From positions 1,550,001-1,614,000 of the forward strand of contig NZ_JACVAQ010000001.1 in the NCBI RefSeq assembly GCF_014851905.1: DNA of 64,000 nt. Reading direction: 5' to 3'. Made by a program: the position numbers and the translations under genes. The first letter of the stretch is position 1; each line of letters starts with the position of its first letter. Positions 46,368 through 59,872 of the stretch are shown in pieces. Source of the stretch: Pseudomonas sp. PDM14. Its GTDB lineage: Bacteria > Pseudomonadota > Gammaproteobacteria > Pseudomonadales > Pseudomonadaceae. Below the pieces are notes generated by a model. That model saw only the letters and a list, made by a program, of their open reading frames with translations, was not told the DNA's origin and ran no database searches.

Positions 46368-46383
46368 CTGAACTGAAACTGAA
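46368..46383. promoter_or_regulatory. CTGAA direct repeats upstream of ygiW
   Basis: CTGAA occurs three times (46368-46372, 46373-46377, 46379-46383), about 50 bases upstream of the ygiW start on the minus strand. Such short direct repeats often bind OmpR-type response regulators. The regulator is not identified. Confidence 0.3.
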
Positions 46384-46394
46384 TTGGCCGAAAC

Positions 46395-46424
46395 GAAAAC
46401 GCCCGGCATCAGCCGGGCGTTTTC
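46395..46424. terminator. Terminator downstream of hemE
   Basis: GAAAACGCCCGGC and GCCGGGCGTTTTC form a 13-bp perfect stem around a 4-base loop. In the minus direction it follows hemE after 16 bases. Confidence 0.9.
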
Positions 46425-46440
46425 ATATCGTGTTGCACAC

Positions 46441-47508
46441 TTAGCCGTGGTACTGCGCCGACAGCTCGTGCACCGCCTCGAAAAAAGCCTTGGCGTGCTC
46501 CGGGTCGACTTCCGGAGTGATGCCGTGACCGAGGTTGAACACCTGACCGCTGCCCTGGCCGTAGCTGGCGAGGATGCGCGCGACTTCGGCGCGGATCGCC
46601 GCCGGGTTGGCGTACAGCACGCTCGGGTCCATGTTGCCCTGCAGGGCTACCTTGCTGCCGACGCGGGCGCGGGCGCTGCCGATATCGCAGGTCCAGTCCA
46701 GGCCCAGCGCTTCGGCGCCGGTCTCGGCCATGGACTCCAGCCACAGACCGCCACCCTTGGTGAACAGGATCACCGGTACGCGGCGACCGTCGTGCTCGCG
46801 GATCAGGCCGTCGACGATCTTCTGCATGTAGGCCAGGGAGAATTCCTGGTAGGCCGCGGCCGACAGGCTGCCGCCCCAGGAGTCGAAGATCTGCACCGCT
46901 TGTGCGCCGGCCTTGATCTGCCCGTTGAGGTAGGCGGTCACCGACTGCGCCAGCTTGTCGAGCAGCGCGTGCATGGCCTGCGGGTTGTCGTAGAGCATGG
47001 CCTTGGACTTGCGAAAGTCCTTCGACGAACCGCCCTCGACCATGTAGGTGGCCAGGGTCCAGGGGCTGCCGGAGAAGCCGATCAGCGGCACACGGCCGTT
47101 CAGCTCACGGCGGATGTTGCGCACCGCGTCCATCACGTAGCCCAGGTCCTGCTCCGGATCGGGAATCGGCAGCGCCTCGATGTCGGCCATGCTGGCGATC
47201 ACCTTCTTGAAACGCGGGCCTTCGCCGGTCTCGAAGTACAGGCCCTGGCCCATGGCGTCAGGGATGGTGAGGATGTCGGAGAAGAGGATCGCCGCGTCCA
47301 GCTGCGGGTAGCGGTCCAGCGGCTGGATGGTGACTTCGCAGGCCAGCTCGGGGTTCTTCATCAGGTTGACGAAGTTGCCGGCTTTGGCGCGGGTGGCGCG
47401 GTACTCCGGCAGGTAACGACCGGCCTGGCGCATCATCCACACCGGGGTGACGTCGACGGGCTGCTTGAGCAGGGCGCGGAGGAAACGGTCGTTCTTCAGG
47501 ACGGACAT
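46441..47508 (-). CDS. hemE: Uroporphyrinogen decarboxylase HemE
   Basis: The 355-residue enzyme decarboxylates the four acetate side chains of uroporphyrinogen III to give coproporphyrinogen III in heme synthesis. N-terminal [16 protein letters not shown] is the PROSITE-type signature, and [18 protein letters not shown] is the second. The catalytic-type aspartate is in [13 protein letters not shown]. Length equals the usual 354-355 residues. It lies downstream of gltD with a terminator between, so it is expressed separately. Confidence 0.97.
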   Translation of the reverse strand: MSVLKNDRFLRALLKQPVDVTPVWMMRQAGRYLPEYRATRAKAGNFVNLMKNPELACEVTIQPLDRYPQLDAAILFSDILTIPDAMGQGLYFETGEGPRFKKVIASMADIEALPIPDPEQDLGYVMDAVRNIRRELNGRVPLIGFSGSPWTLATYMVEGGSSKDFRKSKAMLYDNPQAMHALLDKLAQSVTAYLNGQIKAGAQAVQIFDSWGGSLSAAAYQEFSLAYMQKIVDGLIREHDGRRVPVILFTKGGGLWLESMAETGAEALGLDWTCDIGSARARVGSKVALQGNMDPSVLYANPAAIRAEVARILASYGQGSGQVFNLGHGITPEVDPEHAKAFFEAVHELSAQYHG

Positions 47509-47666
47509 CGGCAGGGTTCCTGGAAATCAGCAGGGAAACTTCACGGCGGAAGAGTGTGCGGGAGTCGGCCAGTGGCGTCCCCCTCCTCCGGGCGGGCTTC
47601 CGGATCGCCGGCGCACCGCGCACCGTGGCGCAGAAAAAGTGCGGGTATTTTCGCAGACCCAAAAAC

Positions 47667-47694
47667 AAAAGGCACGGCGAGTGCCGTGCCTTTT
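47667..47694. terminator. Terminator downstream of gltD
   Basis: AAAAGGCACGGC and GCCGTGCCTTTT form a 12-bp perfect stem with a 4-base loop, 33 bases after the gltD stop on the minus strand. The structure is symmetrical and could act in both directions. Confidence 0.9.
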
Positions 47695-47727
47695 GTCCAT
47701 CGCGACGATTTGCCGCGACGCGGGTCG

Positions 47728-49155
<1,428 letters not shown>

Positions 49156-49177
49156 TCATCAACTACTTCAGGCGCAA

Positions 49178-52100
49178 TTACTGCGGATTGGCGCGGGTGC
49201 TGCTGAGCAGCGAACCCAGGCTTGCCGCTTTTGGTTTGACCAGCCAGAACTTGCGCAGGTAGTCGTCCAGGTTCTCGAGCAGGTTGGCACCCCACTCGCT
49301 GGCGGTCTCCGCGACATATTCGGCCAACACGTTGCGCAGGTGGCTACGGTAGGCCTCCATGGCTTCGTTGTTGATGCGCTGGATCTCCACCAGCTCATGG
49401 TTCACGCGGTCGACGAAGGTGTTGTCCTGGTCGAGCACGTAGGCGAAGCCACCGGTCATGCCGGAACCGAAGTTGATCCCGGTCTTGCCCAGCACGCAGA
49501 TGAAGCCGCCCGTCATGTATTCGCAGCAGTGGTCACCGGTGCCTTCCACCACGGCATGCGCACCGGAGTTACGCACCCCGAAACGCTCGCCCGCGGTACC
49601 GGCGGCGAACAGCTTGCCGCCGGTGGCGCCGTACAGGCAGGTATTGCCGATGATGGCCGAATCCTGGGTCTTGAAAGGACTGCCTTGCGGCGGGGTGATG
49701 ACCAGCTTGCCGCCGGTCATGCCCTTGCCCACATAGTCGTTGGCGTCGCCTTCGAGAATCATGTTCAGACCACCGGCGTTCCACACACCGAAGCTCTGCC
49801 CGGCAGTGCCTTTGAAGCGGAAGGTGATCGAAGCGTCCTTCATGCCCTGGTTGCCGTGCGCCTTGGCGATCTCGCCGGAGATGCGCGCGCCGATCGAACG
49901 GTCGCAGTTGCACAGGTCCAGTTCGTACTCGCCTCCGGTCTTGCCGGCGATCGCGGCCTTGGCCATCTCGACCATCTTCTCGGCCAGCAGGCCCTGGTCG
50001 AATGGCGGGTTGCGGTCGACTTCGCAGAACTGCGGCTTGTCCGCCGGGATGTGGTCACTGCCCAGCAGCGGCGACAGGTCGAGGTGCTTCTGCTTCTCGG
50101 TTTCGCCCGGCAGCATTTCCAGCAGGTCGGTGCGGCCGATCAGCTCGCCGAGGCTGCGTACGCCCAGCTTGGCCAGCCACTCGCGGGTTTCCTCGGCGAT
50201 GTAGGTGAAGAAATTCACCACCATCTCGACGGTCCCGATGAAGTGGTCCTTGCGCAGCTTTTCGTTCTGCGTGGCGACGCCGGTGGCGCAGTTGTTCAGG
50301 TGGCAGATGCGCAGGTACTTGCAGCCCAGGGCGATCATCGGCGCGGTGCCGAAGCCGAAGCTCTCGGCACCGAGGATGGCCGCCTTGATCACGTCGAGGC
50401 CGGTTTTCAGGCCGCCGTCGGTCTGCACCCGGACTTTGCCGCGCAGGTCGTTGCCGCGCAGGGTCTGGTGGGTTTCGGCGAGGCCGAGTTCCCATGGCGA
50501 GCCGGCGTACTTGATCGAGGTCAACGGCGAAGCGCCGGTGCCGCCGTCGTAGCCGGAGATGGTGATCAGGTCGGCATAGGCCTTGGCCACACCAGCGGCA
50601 ATGGTGCCGACGCCGGCTTCCGCCACCAGTTTCACCGAGACCAGCGCGGCCGGGTTGACCTGCTTGAGGTCATAGATCAGCTGCGCCAGGTCTTCGATGG
50701 AATAGATGTCGTGGTGCGGCGGTGGCGAGATCAGGGTCACGCCCGGTACCGCATAGCGCAGTTTGGCAATCAGGCCGTTGACCTTGCCGCCCGGCAGCTG
50801 ACCACCTTCGCCGGGCTTGGCGCCTTGGGCGACCTTGATCTGCAGCACTTCGGCGTTGACCAGGTATTCCGGGGTGACACCGAAGCGGCCGGTGGCGACC
50901 TGCTTGATCTTCGAGCTGCGCACGGTGCCGTAGCGGGACGGGTCTTCACCGCCCTCACCGGAGTTGGAGCGACCGCCCAGGCGGTTCATCGCCTCGGCCA
51001 GCGCTTCGTGGGCTTCCGGCGACAGCGCACCGAGGGAAATCCCCGCGGCGTCGAAGCGCTTGAAGATCGATTCCAGCGGCTCGACCTGATCCAGCGACAG
51101 CGGTTGCTCGGCGAGTTTCACCCCGAGCAGGTCGCGCAGCATGGACACCGGACGGGTGTCGACCAACGCGGTGTATTCCTTGAATTTCTCGTAGCTACCC
51201 TGCTGCACGGCGGCCTGCAGGGTGTTGACCACGTCCGGGTTGTAGGCGTGGTACTCGCCACCGTAGACGAACTTGAGCAGGCCGCCCTGCTGGATCGGCT
51301 TGCGGTTGTTCCAGGCTTCGGCCGCGAGCAGCTTCTGCTCGTTCTCGATGTCGACGAAGCGCGCGCCCTTGAGGCGGCTGGCGACACCACGGAAGCTCAG
51401 CTCGACGACTTCATCGGACAGGCCGACGGCTTCGAACAGCTGCGCACCGCGGTAGGAGGCAACGGTGGAGATGCCCATCTTCGAGAGGATCTTCAACAGA
51501 CCTTTGGAGATGCCCTTGCGGTAGTGCTTGAACACTTCGTACAGATCGCCCAGCACTTCGCCGGTACGGATCAGGTCGCCAAGCACTTCGTAGGCGAGGA
51601 ACGGGTACACCGCCGACGCACCGAAGCCGAGCAGCACGGCGTAGTGGTGCGGGTCACGCGCGGTGGCGGTCTCGACCAGGATGTTGCAGTCGCAACGCAG
51701 GCCTTTCTCGGTCAGGCGGTGGTGCACGGCGCCAGTAACCAGCGACGCATGCGCCGGCAGCTTGCCCGGAGCGATGTGACGGTCGGTCAGGACCAGCTGG
51801 GTCTTGCCGGCACGCACCGCTTCCTCGGCCTGGTCGGCCATGTTGCGCACGGCGGCTTCGAGACCCAGGGTCTCGTCGTAGTTGAGATCGATGATCTCGC
51901 GCTCGAAGCCCGGACGCTCGAGGGTCATCAGCGCGCGCCACTTGGCCGGCGAAATCACCGGCGAGCTGAGGATCACGCGCGAGGCGTGCTCCGGCGACTC
52001 TTCGAAGATATTGCGCTCGGCGCCCAGACAGATTTCCAGGGACATGACGATCGCTTCGCGCAGCGGGTCGATCGGCGGGTTGGTCACCTGGGCGAACTGC

Positions 52101-53626
52101 TGGCGGAAGTAGTCGTACGGCGAACGCACGCGCTGCGAGAGGATCGCCATCGGCGTGTCGTCGCCCATCGAGCCGACCGCTTCCTGGCCCTGCTCGGCGA
52201 GCGGACGCAGGACCTGGTCACGCTCCTCGAAGGTGACCTGGTACATCTTCATGTACTGCTTGAGCTGGTCGGCATCGTAGAAGGCCGAACCGTGGTCGTT
52301 GTCTTCCATGGTCGCCTGGATGCGCAGGGCATTCTTGCGCAGCCATTGCTTGTACGGATGACGCGACTTCAGGCGGTTGTCGATGTCGTCGGTGTTCAGC
52401 ACCTGGCCGGTTTCGGTGTCCACGGAGAGGATCTGCCCGGGACCGACACGGCCCTTGGCGAGCACGTCTTCCGGCTTGTAATCCCATACGCCGATTTCCG
52501 ACGCCAGGGTGATGTAGCCGTTCTTGGTGGTCACCCAGCGCGCCGGGCGCAAGCCGTTGCGGTCGAGCAGGCACACGGCATGGCGACCATCGGTCAGCAC
52601 CACGCCGGCCGGGCCGTCCCACGGTTCCATGTGCATGGAGTTGAATTCATAGAACGCGCGCAGATCGGCGTCCATGGTCTCGACGTTCTGCCACGCCGGC
52701 GGAATGATCATGCGCACGCCGCGGAACAGGTCGATGCCGCCAGTGACCATCAGCTCGAGCATGTTGTCCATGCTCGAGGAGTCGGAACCGACACGGTTGA
52801 CCAGCGGGCCGAGCTCTTCCAGGTCCGGAATCATCTCGTTGGCGAACTTGGTGCGGCGCGCCTGAGCCCAGTTGCGGTTGCCGGTGATGGTGTTGATCTC
52901 GCCGTTGTGGGCGAGGAAGCGGAACGGCTGCGCCAGCGGCCATTTCGGCAGGGTGTTGGTGGAGAAGCGCTGGTGGAAGACGCAGATCGCGGTCTGCAGG
53001 CGCTCGTCACCCAGGTCCGGGTAGAACTGCTGCAGGTCGGCCGGCATCATCAGGCCTTTATAGATGATGGTCTTGGCCGAGAAGCTGCAGATGTAGTGAT
53101 CGGTGTCGGCGGCATTGGCCACCGAGGAGCGGCGACGGGCGCTGAACAGCTTGATGGCAAAGTCCTGATCGCTGAGGCCTTCACCACCGACGAAGACCTG
53201 CTCGATCTGCGGCAGACGCTGCAGGGCCAGGGTGCCCAGCACGCTGGTGTCGATCGGCACCTTGCGCCAGCCAACCAGTTGCAGACCAGCTGCGAGAATC
53301 TCGCGGTTCATGTTCTCGCGCGCGGCTTCGGCCTTGGCGCTGTCCTGGTTGAAGAACACCATGCCGACGGCATATTGCTGCGGCAAATCGGCGGCGAAGT
53401 GCTCCTTGGCCATGGCGCGCAGGAACAGATCCGGCTTCTGGATCAGCAGACCGCAACCGTCACCGGTCTTGCCGTCGGCGTTGATCCCGCCGCGGTGCGT
53501 CATACAGGTCAGGGCTTCAATGGCAGTCTGCAGCAAGTGATGGCTTGCCTCGCCCTGCATGTGGGCGATCAAGCCGAAGCCGCAGTTATCCTTGAACTCA
53601 TCAGGATGGTACAGACCTGCTTTCAT
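49178..53626 (-). CDS. gltB: Glutamate synthase large subunit GltB
   Basis: The 1482-residue protein makes glutamate from glutamine and 2-oxoglutarate. The pro-peptide is followed by the nucleophile C15 in [13 protein letters not shown] of the Ntn glutaminase domain (about 15-430). Then come a central domain and the FMN-binding synthase domain, where [20 protein letters not shown] contains the 3Fe-4S cysteines. A GXGXG beta-helix domain ([15 protein letters not shown] and others) lies near the end. The start at 53626 ([11 protein letters not shown]) is preferred to a GTG 12 bases upstream. The promoter must lie in 53627-53809. Confidence 0.97.
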   Translation of the reverse strand: MKAGLYHPDEFKDNCGFGLIAHMQGEASHHLLQTAIEALTCMTHRGGINADGKTGDGCGLLIQKPDLFLRAMAKEHFAADLPQQYAVGMVFFNQDSAKAEAARENMNREILAAGLQLVGWRKVPIDTSVLGTLALQRLPQIEQVFVGGEGLSDQDFAIKLFSARRRSSVANAADTDHYICSFSAKTIIYKGLMMPADLQQFYPDLGDERLQTAICVFHQRFSTNTLPKWPLAQPFRFLAHNGEINTITGNRNWAQARRTKFANEMIPDLEELGPLVNRVGSDSSSMDNMLELMVTGGIDLFRGVRMIIPPAWQNVETMDADLRAFYEFNSMHMEPWDGPAGVVLTDGRHAVCLLDRNGLRPARWVTTKNGYITLASEIGVWDYKPEDVLAKGRVGPGQILSVDTETGQVLNTDDIDNRLKSRHPYKQWLRKNALRIQATMEDNDHGSAFYDADQLKQYMKMYQVTFEERDQVLRPLAEQGQEAVGSMGDDTPMAILSQRVRSPYDYFRQQFAQVTNPPIDPLREAIVMSLEICLGAERNIFEESPEHASRVILSSPVISPAKWRALMTLERPGFEREIIDLNYDETLGLEAAVRNMADQAEEAVRAGKTQLVLTDRHIAPGKLPAHASLVTGAVHHRLTEKGLRCDCNILVETATARDPHHYAVLLGFGASAVYPFLAYEVLGDLIRTGEVLGDLYEVFKHYRKGISKGLLKILSKMGISTVASYRGAQLFEAVGLSDEVVELSFRGVASRLKGARFVDIENEQKLLAAEAWNNRKPIQQGGLLKFVYGGEYHAYNPDVVNTLQAAVQQGSYEKFKEYTALVDTRPVSMLRDLLGVKLAEQPLSLDQVEPLESIFKRFDAAGISLGALSPEAHEALAEAMNRLGGRSNSGEGGEDPSRYGTVRSSKIKQVATGRFGVTPEYLVNAEVLQIKVAQGAKPGEGGQLPGGKVNGLIAKLRYAVPGVTLISPPPHHDIYSIEDLAQLIYDLKQVNPAALVSVKLVAEAGVGTIAAGVAKAYADLITISGYDGGTGASPLTSIKYAGSPWELGLAETHQTLRGNDLRGKVRVQTDGGLKTGLDVIKAAILGAESFGFGTAPMIALGCKYLRICHLNNCATGVATQNEKLRKDHFIGTVEMVVNFFTYIAEETREWLAKLGVRSLGELIGRTDLLEMLPGETEKQKHLDLSPLLGSDHIPADKPQFCEVDRNPPFDQGLLAEKMVEMAKAAIAGKTGGEYELDLCNCDRSIGARISGEIAKAHGNQGMKDASITFRFKGTAGQSFGVWNAGGLNMILEGDANDYVGKGMTGGKLVITPPQGSPFKTQDSAIIGNTCLYGATGGKLFAAGTAGERFGVRNSGAHAVVEGTGDHCCEYMTGGFICVLGKTGINFGSGMTGGFAYVLDQDNTFVDRVNHELVEIQRINNEAMEAYRSHLRNVLAEYVAETASEWGANLLENLDDYLRKFWLVKPKAASLGSLLSSTRANPQ

Positions 53627-53809
53627 AGGGACTCTCACCAGGCTGCCTTCACAGGCAAATTGCTTTCTAATTCATCGACCTACCTGCCGTGCGCGCAGGG
53701 GAACGCCCCAGCATGGCGCAGGCAAAGGGCAGACATTGTACATATCCACCCCTGCCGTCACAAATCTTCGTGACGGCGAAATGAACGCTTATGTCGCGCT
53801 AGAGAAAGG

Positions 53810-53848
53810 CAGTGACCGACGGTTCGTGTTAATCCCGACCGGTCACTG
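53810..53848 (-). terminator. Hairpin downstream of the SPOR/AAA gene
   Basis: CAGTGACCG and CGGTCACTG form a 9-bp perfect inverted repeat with 21 bases between. On the minus strand it comes 24 bases after the stop of the SPOR gene and is followed by CCTTTCTCT. It could instead be an operator upstream of gltB. Confidence 0.45.
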
Positions 53849-53871
53849 AATGACAGGCAATTCGCGCGCCA

Positions 53872-55503
53872 TCAACGGCCTGCGCTTGCCTCTTGCTGGA
53901 TGCTGGCGAAGCTGCGCGGCCAGGGCTTGCCGGCCTGCACGCTCGCCGGCAGCGACTTGATCGCAGCCTGCGCCGCACCACGGGTGGAGAACTTGCCGTA
54001 GGTCACCACGTACAGCGGCTTACCCTGGTGCAGTTTCTGGAAGTAGTGGTACTCACCGCCATTCTTGGCGACAAACGCCTTGGCACTGCTTTCCGAGCGA
54101 GTACCGAGGATCTGCAGCGCAAAGTGGCTGCCGGACTGGCTCGCGTACCAACCGTTACCCGACGAAACCTTGGCGACAACCGGCGCCGCAGGCTTCGCCG
54201 CCGGAGCCGGCTGAGGGACAGGCTTGGTCGCGACAGGCGCGGGAGTTGTGACAGGCGCGAGCTTGACCGCTGGAGCCGGCTTGGGAGCAGCGGCCACGGG
54301 CGTTTCAGGCTTGGCGGCTGGCGCGGTAACCGTAGCGACCGGCGGCACAACTGCCGGCGCAACCACGACCGGCGGAGCAACCGGAGCAACTGATGGCAGC
54401 GGCGCCAGACCTTCGGCTTCGCCCCCCTCCTCACCCTCGGCCATGCCAGAGGCTTGTGCTAGCGGCTCGCGGATCACGGGCTGCGCTTCGCCGACCAGCG
54501 GCAATGGCAGCGGCTGACTGGAGCCCGAGAATTCAATGGCGGCATTCTGCGCCGGCGCCGACTCGGCAGGACGAGCAGGAGCGGCAGCGGTTGCCGGCGC
54601 CGCCTCCTGAGGCACCACCTGGGTCGAGGCCGGGATATCGATACCCGTGCTCTTGCGGCCCTGCATGAACCACGCCGCGCCAAGCGCGAGCAGCACCACC
54701 GCAACGGCCAGCACATGTTTCTTCGGTAAACCCAGCGAGCCGCCGGAGCCACCCGCTGCACCACGCTGGGCAAGCATGCTTTCGATGAGCACATCACGGG
54801 CAGCCTGGTTGATGCTGCCAGGCCAACCACCAGAGCTCAGGTGAATGTCGCTGACCTGATCATCACTGAGCAACTCGATGCCCTGACCCGCACCGTCGAG
54901 CCGCTGCGCCAGGTACTCACGCGTTTCGTCCTCGCTGTACGGCTGCAGCTCGATCGCATGGAAGCGCTCTTCGCCATCGGCCAGGAGCTCAAGCCGCGGC
55001 AGCAGCTCCGAGTCGGCAAACAGGAACACATGCGGGCGCGCCTCAGCGGTGCCGGCGGCAAGCGTGAACAGGGCATCCAGCGCGGCATCGGCCAACTGCT
55101 CGGCATCGTCCACCAACAGATAGACTTCCTGCCCGGTCAGCGCCAACTGGGCAACATGCGCCAGGATGCTGCGCATATCCAGCTGCTGGATCCCCAGCCC
55201 CAGTGCGACCTGACGCAGCACGCCTGCAACATCCGAGGCACCCCGCGCAGAAATCACCACGCTGAGCACCGCCTGCTTATTGGTGCTGGCGACCAGCGCC
55301 TGGCGCAGCAAAGTCTTGCCGCTGCCCAGCGGGCCGGTGACGACTAGCAGTAGCTGGCTGTAACGCGCCAGGTGATGCAATTGACCCAGCACGGGCTTGC
55401 GCTGCGCAGGAAAGAAGCGAAAACCCGGAACGCGAGCCGCAAACGGGTCGTGACTGAACTGGTGATGGGCGAGATAGGCCTCGTCGGCATGCAAACTGGT
55501 CAT
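53872..55503 (-). CDS. AAA ATPase with C-terminal SPOR domain (DamX-like)
   Basis: The 543-residue protein begins with an ExeA-like AAA domain: Walker A GPLGSGKT at 57-64 and Walker B-type LLVDDAEQL. One membrane helix (HVLAVAVVLLALGAAWFMQG, about 275-295) and a Pro/Ala/Val-rich linker follow. It ends in a SPOR domain (FALQILGTRSESSAKAF and LYVVTYGKFSTRGAAQAAI) that binds denuded peptidoglycan at the septum. This matches the DamX-like gene after aroB in Pseudomonas and suggests a role in cell division. ATG 55503 is used, since the upstream extension has no ribosome site. Confidence 0.9.
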   Translation of the reverse strand: MTSLHADEAYLAHHQFSHDPFAARVPGFRFFPAQRKPVLGQLHHLARYSQLLLVVTGPLGSGKTLLRQALVASTNKQAVLSVVISARGASDVAGVLRQVALGLGIQQLDMRSILAHVAQLALTGQEVYLLVDDAEQLADAALDALFTLAAGTAEARPHVFLFADSELLPRLELLADGEERFHAIELQPYSEDETREYLAQRLDGAGQGIELLSDDQVSDIHLSSGGWPGSINQAARDVLIESMLAQRGAAGGSGGSLGLPKKHVLAVAVVLLALGAAWFMQGRKSTGIDIPASTQVVPQEAAPATAAAPARPAESAPAQNAAIEFSGSSQPLPLPLVGEAQPVIREPLAQASGMAEGEEGGEAEGLAPLPSVAPVAPPVVVAPAVVPPVATVTAPAAKPETPVAAAPKPAPAVKLAPVTTPAPVATKPVPQPAPAAKPAAPVVAKVSSGNGWYASQSGSHFALQILGTRSESSAKAFVAKNGGEYHYFQKLHQGKPLYVVTYGKFSTRGAAQAAIKSLPASVQAGKPWPRSFASIQQEASAGR

Positions 55504-55513
55504 GGAACTCTCG

Positions 55514-56617
55514 TTAGTGTTCAAGTCGCGCCACAAGGGCGTGGTAATCGGTCGTCAGGGTGGCATCGAGCACCGCCCGCGGAAACTCGTCGGTGACCAC
55601 GGCTTCGCCCATGCGGCGCAACAGCACCAGACGCATACGGCCATCGAGGACCTTCTTGTCGACCGCCATGTGTTCGAGGAAATGCTCCGAGGTCATCTCT
55701 GTCGGCGGAATCACCGGCAACCCGGCACTCAGCAGCAGACGCAGGCCACGGTCGCGCTCCACTTCGGAAATCCAGCCCAACCGTGCAGACATCTCCAGCG
55801 CCATCGCCGTGCCAGCCCCAACGGCCTCGCCATGCAACCAGACGCCATAACCCATATGGGTCTCTATGGCATGGCCGAAGGTATGGCCGAGGTTCAGGGT
55901 CGCACGCACACCGGACTCACGCTCGTCAGCCCCCACAACCCGCGCCTTGGCCGCACAGGAACGCTCGATGGCCTCGGCCAGCAGCGACTCGTCCAGTGCA
56001 CGCAGTGCAGCCATGTTGTCTTCGAGCCAGCCGAGAAATGGCTCATCGCAGATCAGCCCATACTTGATGACTTCGGCCAGCCCGGCGGACAGCTCGCGCG
56101 GCGGCAGGGTACGCAACACAGAGGTATCGATCACGACGGCTTGCGGCTGGTAGAACGCGCCGATCATGTTCTTGCCCAGCGGGTGGTTGATGCCCGTCTT
56201 GCCGCCCACAGAGGAGTCAACCTGAGACAACAGCGTGGTCGGCACCTGGATGAAATCTACGCCACGCTGGTAACAGGCCGCCGCGAAGCCCGCCATATCA
56301 CCGACCACACCACCACCCAAGGCGACAACGGTGGTCCTGCGATCATGTCGCGCCTTGAGCAGGCCATCGAAGATCAGCTGCAGGGTTTCCCAATTCTTGT
56401 ACGACTCGCCATCCGGCAGCACGACCGACATCAGCTCCTTGCCGGCCAGGCTCGCTTCCAGATGCTGGAGATAAAGAGGCGCGACCGTCTCATTGGTGAC
56501 GATGGCCACCTGACGCCCAGCAAGATGTTTTTTGAACAGATCGGCGTTTGCCAGCAAACCCGAGCCGATATAGATGGGATAGCTGCGCTCGCCTAGATCG
56601 ACAGTTTGAGTCTGCAT
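55514..56617 (-). CDS. aroB: 3-dehydroquinate synthase AroB
   Basis: The 367-residue NAD-dependent enzyme converts DAHP to 3-dehydroquinate, the second step of the shikimate pathway. Blocks [40 protein letters not shown] and [12 protein letters not shown] hold the NAD- and zinc-binding residues. The start at 56617 ([18 protein letters not shown]) is preferred over a longer form by eight residues. It lies 50 bases downstream of aroK in the pil-aro run. Confidence 0.97.
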   Translation of the reverse strand: MQTQTVDLGERSYPIYIGSGLLANADLFKKHLAGRQVAIVTNETVAPLYLQHLEASLAGKELMSVVLPDGESYKNWETLQLIFDGLLKARHDRRTTVVALGGGVVGDMAGFAAACYQRGVDFIQVPTTLLSQVDSSVGGKTGINHPLGKNMIGAFYQPQAVVIDTSVLRTLPPRELSAGLAEVIKYGLICDEPFLGWLEDNMAALRALDESLLAEAIERSCAAKARVVGADERESGVRATLNLGHTFGHAIETHMGYGVWLHGEAVGAGTAMALEMSARLGWISEVERDRGLRLLLSAGLPVIPPTEMTSEHFLEHMAVDKKVLDGRMRLVLLRRMGEAVVTDEFPRAVLDATLTTDYHALVARLEH

Positions 56618-56667
56618 GGGGCCCCCGAATTGAAAGGGCACTAGGATAGCGCAGTTATGCGCCTGCT

Positions 56668-57186
56668 TTAACGGGGAGATAATGCGTCGAGCCGCTCGAT
56701 GATTTCCTGCACCACCATGCGTGGCGGGCGTTCATCGGTCTCAATGATCACATCCGCGATTTCGCGATACAGCGGATCACGAATCTCCATGAGAGCAGCC
56801 AGCACCTTGCCTGGATCGGCATTGCGCAGGAGCGGACGATTGCGATCCCGCGACGTTCGATCAAGTTGCTGATCAACCGATGCATGCAGGTAGACAACTC
56901 GCCCACCGTTGCGCAGAGCTGCGCGGTTCTCCGGGCGGAGCACAACACCACCACCCGTGGCAATGACTACGCCACTCAGCTCGCAAAGCTCCGCGATCAT
57001 CAACTGCTCACGCTCACGGAAGCCCTGCTCGCCCTCCACATCAAAGATCCAGGGGATATCGGCACCAGTACGCTGCTCGATCTCCTTGTCCGAATCCTTG
57101 AAGTGAAGCTTCAACTCTTTGGCCAAGAGCCGCCCGATGGTGCTTTTACCAGCCCCCATCGGGCCTACGAGTATCAGGTTTCGCAC
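56668..57186 (-). CDS. aroK: Shikimate kinase AroK
   Basis: The 172-residue kinase phosphorylates shikimate at O3. Walker A is GPMGAGKST. The shikimate-binding text [13 protein letters not shown] and [14 protein letters not shown] is typical. GTG at 57186 gives (M)[15 protein letters not shown] and the usual length. A TTG at 57207 would add seven residues and overlap the pilQ end. With the GTG start there are only 4 bases between pilQ stop and aroK, implying cotranscription. No strong ribosome site is seen for either start. Confidence 0.93.
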   Translation of the reverse strand: MRNLILVGPMGAGKSTIGRLLAKELKLHFKDSDKEIEQRTGADIPWIFDVEGEQGFREREQLMIAELCELSGVVIATGGGVVLRPENRAALRNGGRVVYLHASVDQQLDRTSRDRNRPLLRNADPGKVLAALMEIRDPLYREIADVIIETDERPPRMVVQEIIERLDALSPR

Positions 57187-57190
57187 TACA

Positions 57191-59329
57191 TCAACGGCCG
57201 ATGGCAACTGCTTGGGTATTGATGATGCGCGGCGTCAAGAACACCAGCAGCTCAGACTTCTTATCCTGGACTACGTCACGCCGGAATACACGACCTACAA
57301 AAGGCAGATCGCCAAGGAACGGAACCTTGTCCACGGATTTCGACTGGGTATTCGAGAACACGCCGCCGATTACGACCGTTTCGCCATCCGAAACCAGAAC
57401 CTTGGCATTCACTTCGTTCTTACTAATTGCAGGAACGCCACCGCTCGATGCAGCGTTAGAGAAGTCAGGTGCGTCTTTAGTGACCTTGACCTCAATGATA
57501 ATTCTGTTATCGGGGGTAATTTGCGGGGTAACTTCCAGCGAAAGGGCAGCTTCTTTGAACGAGGTGCTAGTAGCACCACTGGAGCTAGCCTCTTGATAAG
57601 GAACCTCAGAACCTTTGAGGATTTTTGCGGTTTCTTTATCGGAAGTAACAATTTTCGGCTGAGAAACAACCTCACCATTACCCGTCTTTTCCATAGCACT
57701 TAGCTGAAGATCCAATATCGCATTATCGGTAACAAAACCAATGCCGATTCCTGAAGTGCTTCCTGCGGCAGCCAAATCGACAAATGGGGTGTTAACTGGA
57801 GTTTCTCTTATACCAGGGAAACGACCCACCTGCCCCTCATCTCCATCCTCAACGCCCAAGTTCCCATTTTTGCCCCAAGCATTCCACTTATCACCCACCC
57901 AAAAGTTTCCACCCCAACGCACACCCAGCGCCTTGTCAAAATCGACATTGGCCTCCACGATACGCGCCTCAATCATTACTTGCCTTACAGGTATATCAAG
58001 CTGAGCAACAATCCTACGCAGCTCATCAAGCCTCTCCTGAGTCTGATAAGCAATGATGCTATTTGTACGATCATCTACGGTTATAGAGCCGCGCTCGTCA
58101 GCGGCACCATCTACACTGGTCACCGACTGGAACAACTTAGCCATATCCGCAGCCTTTGCATAATTGACTTGAATAAGCTCACGCCGCAAAGGAGCTAACT
58201 CAGCAATCTGGTTCTTTGCCTCTAGCTCTTGTCGCTCACGAGCTGCGATTTCATCAGCAGGCGCGATCAGCAACACATTTCCGACTTTACGCTTATCCAA
58301 ACTGCGCGTTTTCAAAACCAAGTCCAGTGCCTGATCCCACGGAACGTTTTGCAGGCGCAGCGTAATATTCCCCTGAACAGTATCGCTGGCAACCAAATTC
58401 AAATCTGTAAAGTCTGCAATCAACTGAAGCACAGAGCGAACATCAATATCCTGGAAATTTAAAGAAAGCTTCTCTCCAGAGTATGCAAATTTTTCAGATT
58501 TACGCCTCTCAACATCGTCAAGCGTTAGAGGTTTTACGCTAATAGTGAGCTTATTATCCGCCTGAAAGGCCAGATAATCATAAGCTCCCGTCGGCTCAAT
58601 CGTTACGCTTGCGTTGTCAGCCTGCCCAACGGCACTAATAAATTGAACCGGCGTAGCAAAATCTTTTACATCCAAACGCACTCTCAGATTTTCTGGAAGC
58701 TGAGTCTTGGAAAAATTCAGCCTAATCTTTCCACCTTGCTCTTGAATATCCGGACTCACCGAAGGATCAGAAAGCTCTATAACTACATTACCCTCTCCCT
58801 GCTCCCCGCGCTGAAAATCAACGCCTTTAATAGCCCGAGAGCCAGGAGCGTATGCAACGGTAGTCGCCGTCGCTACTGGCGCCGCACTGACAGAGGAACT
58901 TGCCGCACGCGCAGCATCGCCAACCACAACATATAAATCATTACCCTCTGCGCGAGTAGAATAGGGCACAAGTGTTGTTAGGTTAATAATCAAGCGAGTG
59001 CGATCTTTCGCTTCTACAAGCGTCACACTGCGCGCATTGCCAACGCCGAGCTCGCGATTTTTCGAACCGAGCTTGTTGGATACGCCCGGCAAATCAAGAG
59101 CTATTCGAGCAGGCTGCTCTATGGTGTAGCCTTTAGGGGCTAGAACAGCCTCATCAAAAGAAAGCTTTAACTCAACCTTGTCACCCGGCAACGATGCGAC
59201 ATCCATACTTTGCAAATTCGCCGCACTTACCAGTGGAGCGAAGACGATAGCTAAAAGAGCAATGCTTAACTGCGAGAGCGAAATGTTCATCAACCCGTTC
59301 CGTTGTGCAGATTCGTATTTATTTTTCAT
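57191..59329 (-). CDS. pilQ: Type IV pilus secretin PilQ
   Basis: The 712-residue outer-membrane secretin forms the pore for type IV pili. In order: signal peptide (to about SAANL, 36), two AMIN domains that bind peptidoglycan (LELSFDE-like [16 protein letters not shown] and [18 protein letters not shown]), STN/N domains ([19 protein letters not shown]), and the secretin domain ending in [17 protein letters not shown]. The ATG at 59329 supplies a basic signal n-region. ATG 59290 (MNISLSQLS) is the alternative and looks like the P. aeruginosa start. GC is very low for this genome. Confidence 0.95.
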   Translation of the reverse strand: MKNKYESAQRNGLMNISLSQLSIALLAIVFAPLVSAANLQSMDVASLPGDKVELKLSFDEAVLAPKGYTIEQPARIALDLPGVSNKLGSKNRELGVGNARSVTLVEAKDRTRLIINLTTLVPYSTRAEGNDLYVVVGDAARAASSSVSAAPVATATTVAYAPGSRAIKGVDFQRGEQGEGNVVIELSDPSVSPDIQEQGGKIRLNFSKTQLPENLRVRLDVKDFATPVQFISAVGQADNASVTIEPTGAYDYLAFQADNKLTISVKPLTLDDVERRKSEKFAYSGEKLSLNFQDIDVRSVLQLIADFTDLNLVASDTVQGNITLRLQNVPWDQALDLVLKTRSLDKRKVGNVLLIAPADEIAARERQELEAKNQIAELAPLRRELIQVNYAKAADMAKLFQSVTSVDGAADERGSITVDDRTNSIIAYQTQERLDELRRIVAQLDIPVRQVMIEARIVEANVDFDKALGVRWGGNFWVGDKWNAWGKNGNLGVEDGDEGQVGRFPGIRETPVNTPFVDLAAAGSTSGIGIGFVTDNAILDLQLSAMEKTGNGEVVSQPKIVTSDKETAKILKGSEVPYQEASSSGATSTSFKEAALSLEVTPQITPDNRIIIEVKVTKDAPDFSNAASSGGVPAISKNEVNAKVLVSDGETVVIGGVFSNTQSKSVDKVPFLGDLPFVGRVFRRDVVQDKKSELLVFLTPRIINTQAVAIGR

Positions 59330-59344
59330 ACTTTTACCCCGCCG

Positions 59345-59872
59345 TTAAGAGCGCTCTTTTAGGGAAATACTACGCGGACGCTCAAGCCATCCACCTTCAC
59401 CATCAGGAACGATCTCAATCACATCCACTTTGGCCTCATCGATTAAAACAATGCGCCCATGATTTCGACCCAAATAATCACCAACCTTCACGCGATGCAC
59501 GCCGCCAGCGCCTTTCACTAGCGCATAAGCAGCCCCCTGATTCGCAAGCGTACCGACCATTTCAAAGGTTTCTATATTAAAACCCTCAAGAAATTGACGT
59601 ACACGAGTCTCATCAGGCTTGATATCTTTAGACCCTTTCTTCTGACTAGCCAGATCAACTTTTATTGGCGGCTGAAATGGGCTACGCATAGCGGAAGCGC
59701 TGTAAGTAAAGGCCTCATATGGCTGAAATTTAGGAAGCGGCTCTATAGCCCCTTTTGGGCGAGCTCTTTCTTGATCCATGAACGATTGCAAATCAGAGAA
59801 ATCCCCCCCTCCGCCGCAACCGGAAATAAAGAGAGCCAGGGATACTGAGCATATAGCGCGGATGCCAATCAT
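59345..59872 (-). CDS. pilP: Type IV pilus alignment lipoprotein PilP
   Basis: The 175-residue lipoprotein has lipobox ISGC (C19) followed by glycines, then a disordered stretch and the C-terminal homology-region beta domain: VGTLANQGAAYALVKGAGGV and HRVKVGDYLGRNHGRIVLID. It links the PilNO inner-membrane pair to the PilQ secretin. Its stop lies 15 bases before pilQ, and its start overlaps pilO (ATGA). Confidence 0.95.
   Translation of the reverse strand: MIGIRAICSVSLALFISGCGGGGDFSDLQSFMDQERARPKGAIEPLPKFQPYEAFTYSASAMRSPFQPPIKVDLASQKKGSKDIKPDETRVRQFLEGFNIETFEMVGTLANQGAAYALVKGAGGVHRVKVGDYLGRNHGRIVLIDEAKVDVIEIVPDGEGGWLERPRSISLKERS

Noticed and set aside
57187..57207. TTG at 57207 as start of aroK
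   Set aside because: It would overlap the pilQ end and add seven residues absent from known AroK proteins. GTG at 57186 gives the normal N terminus.
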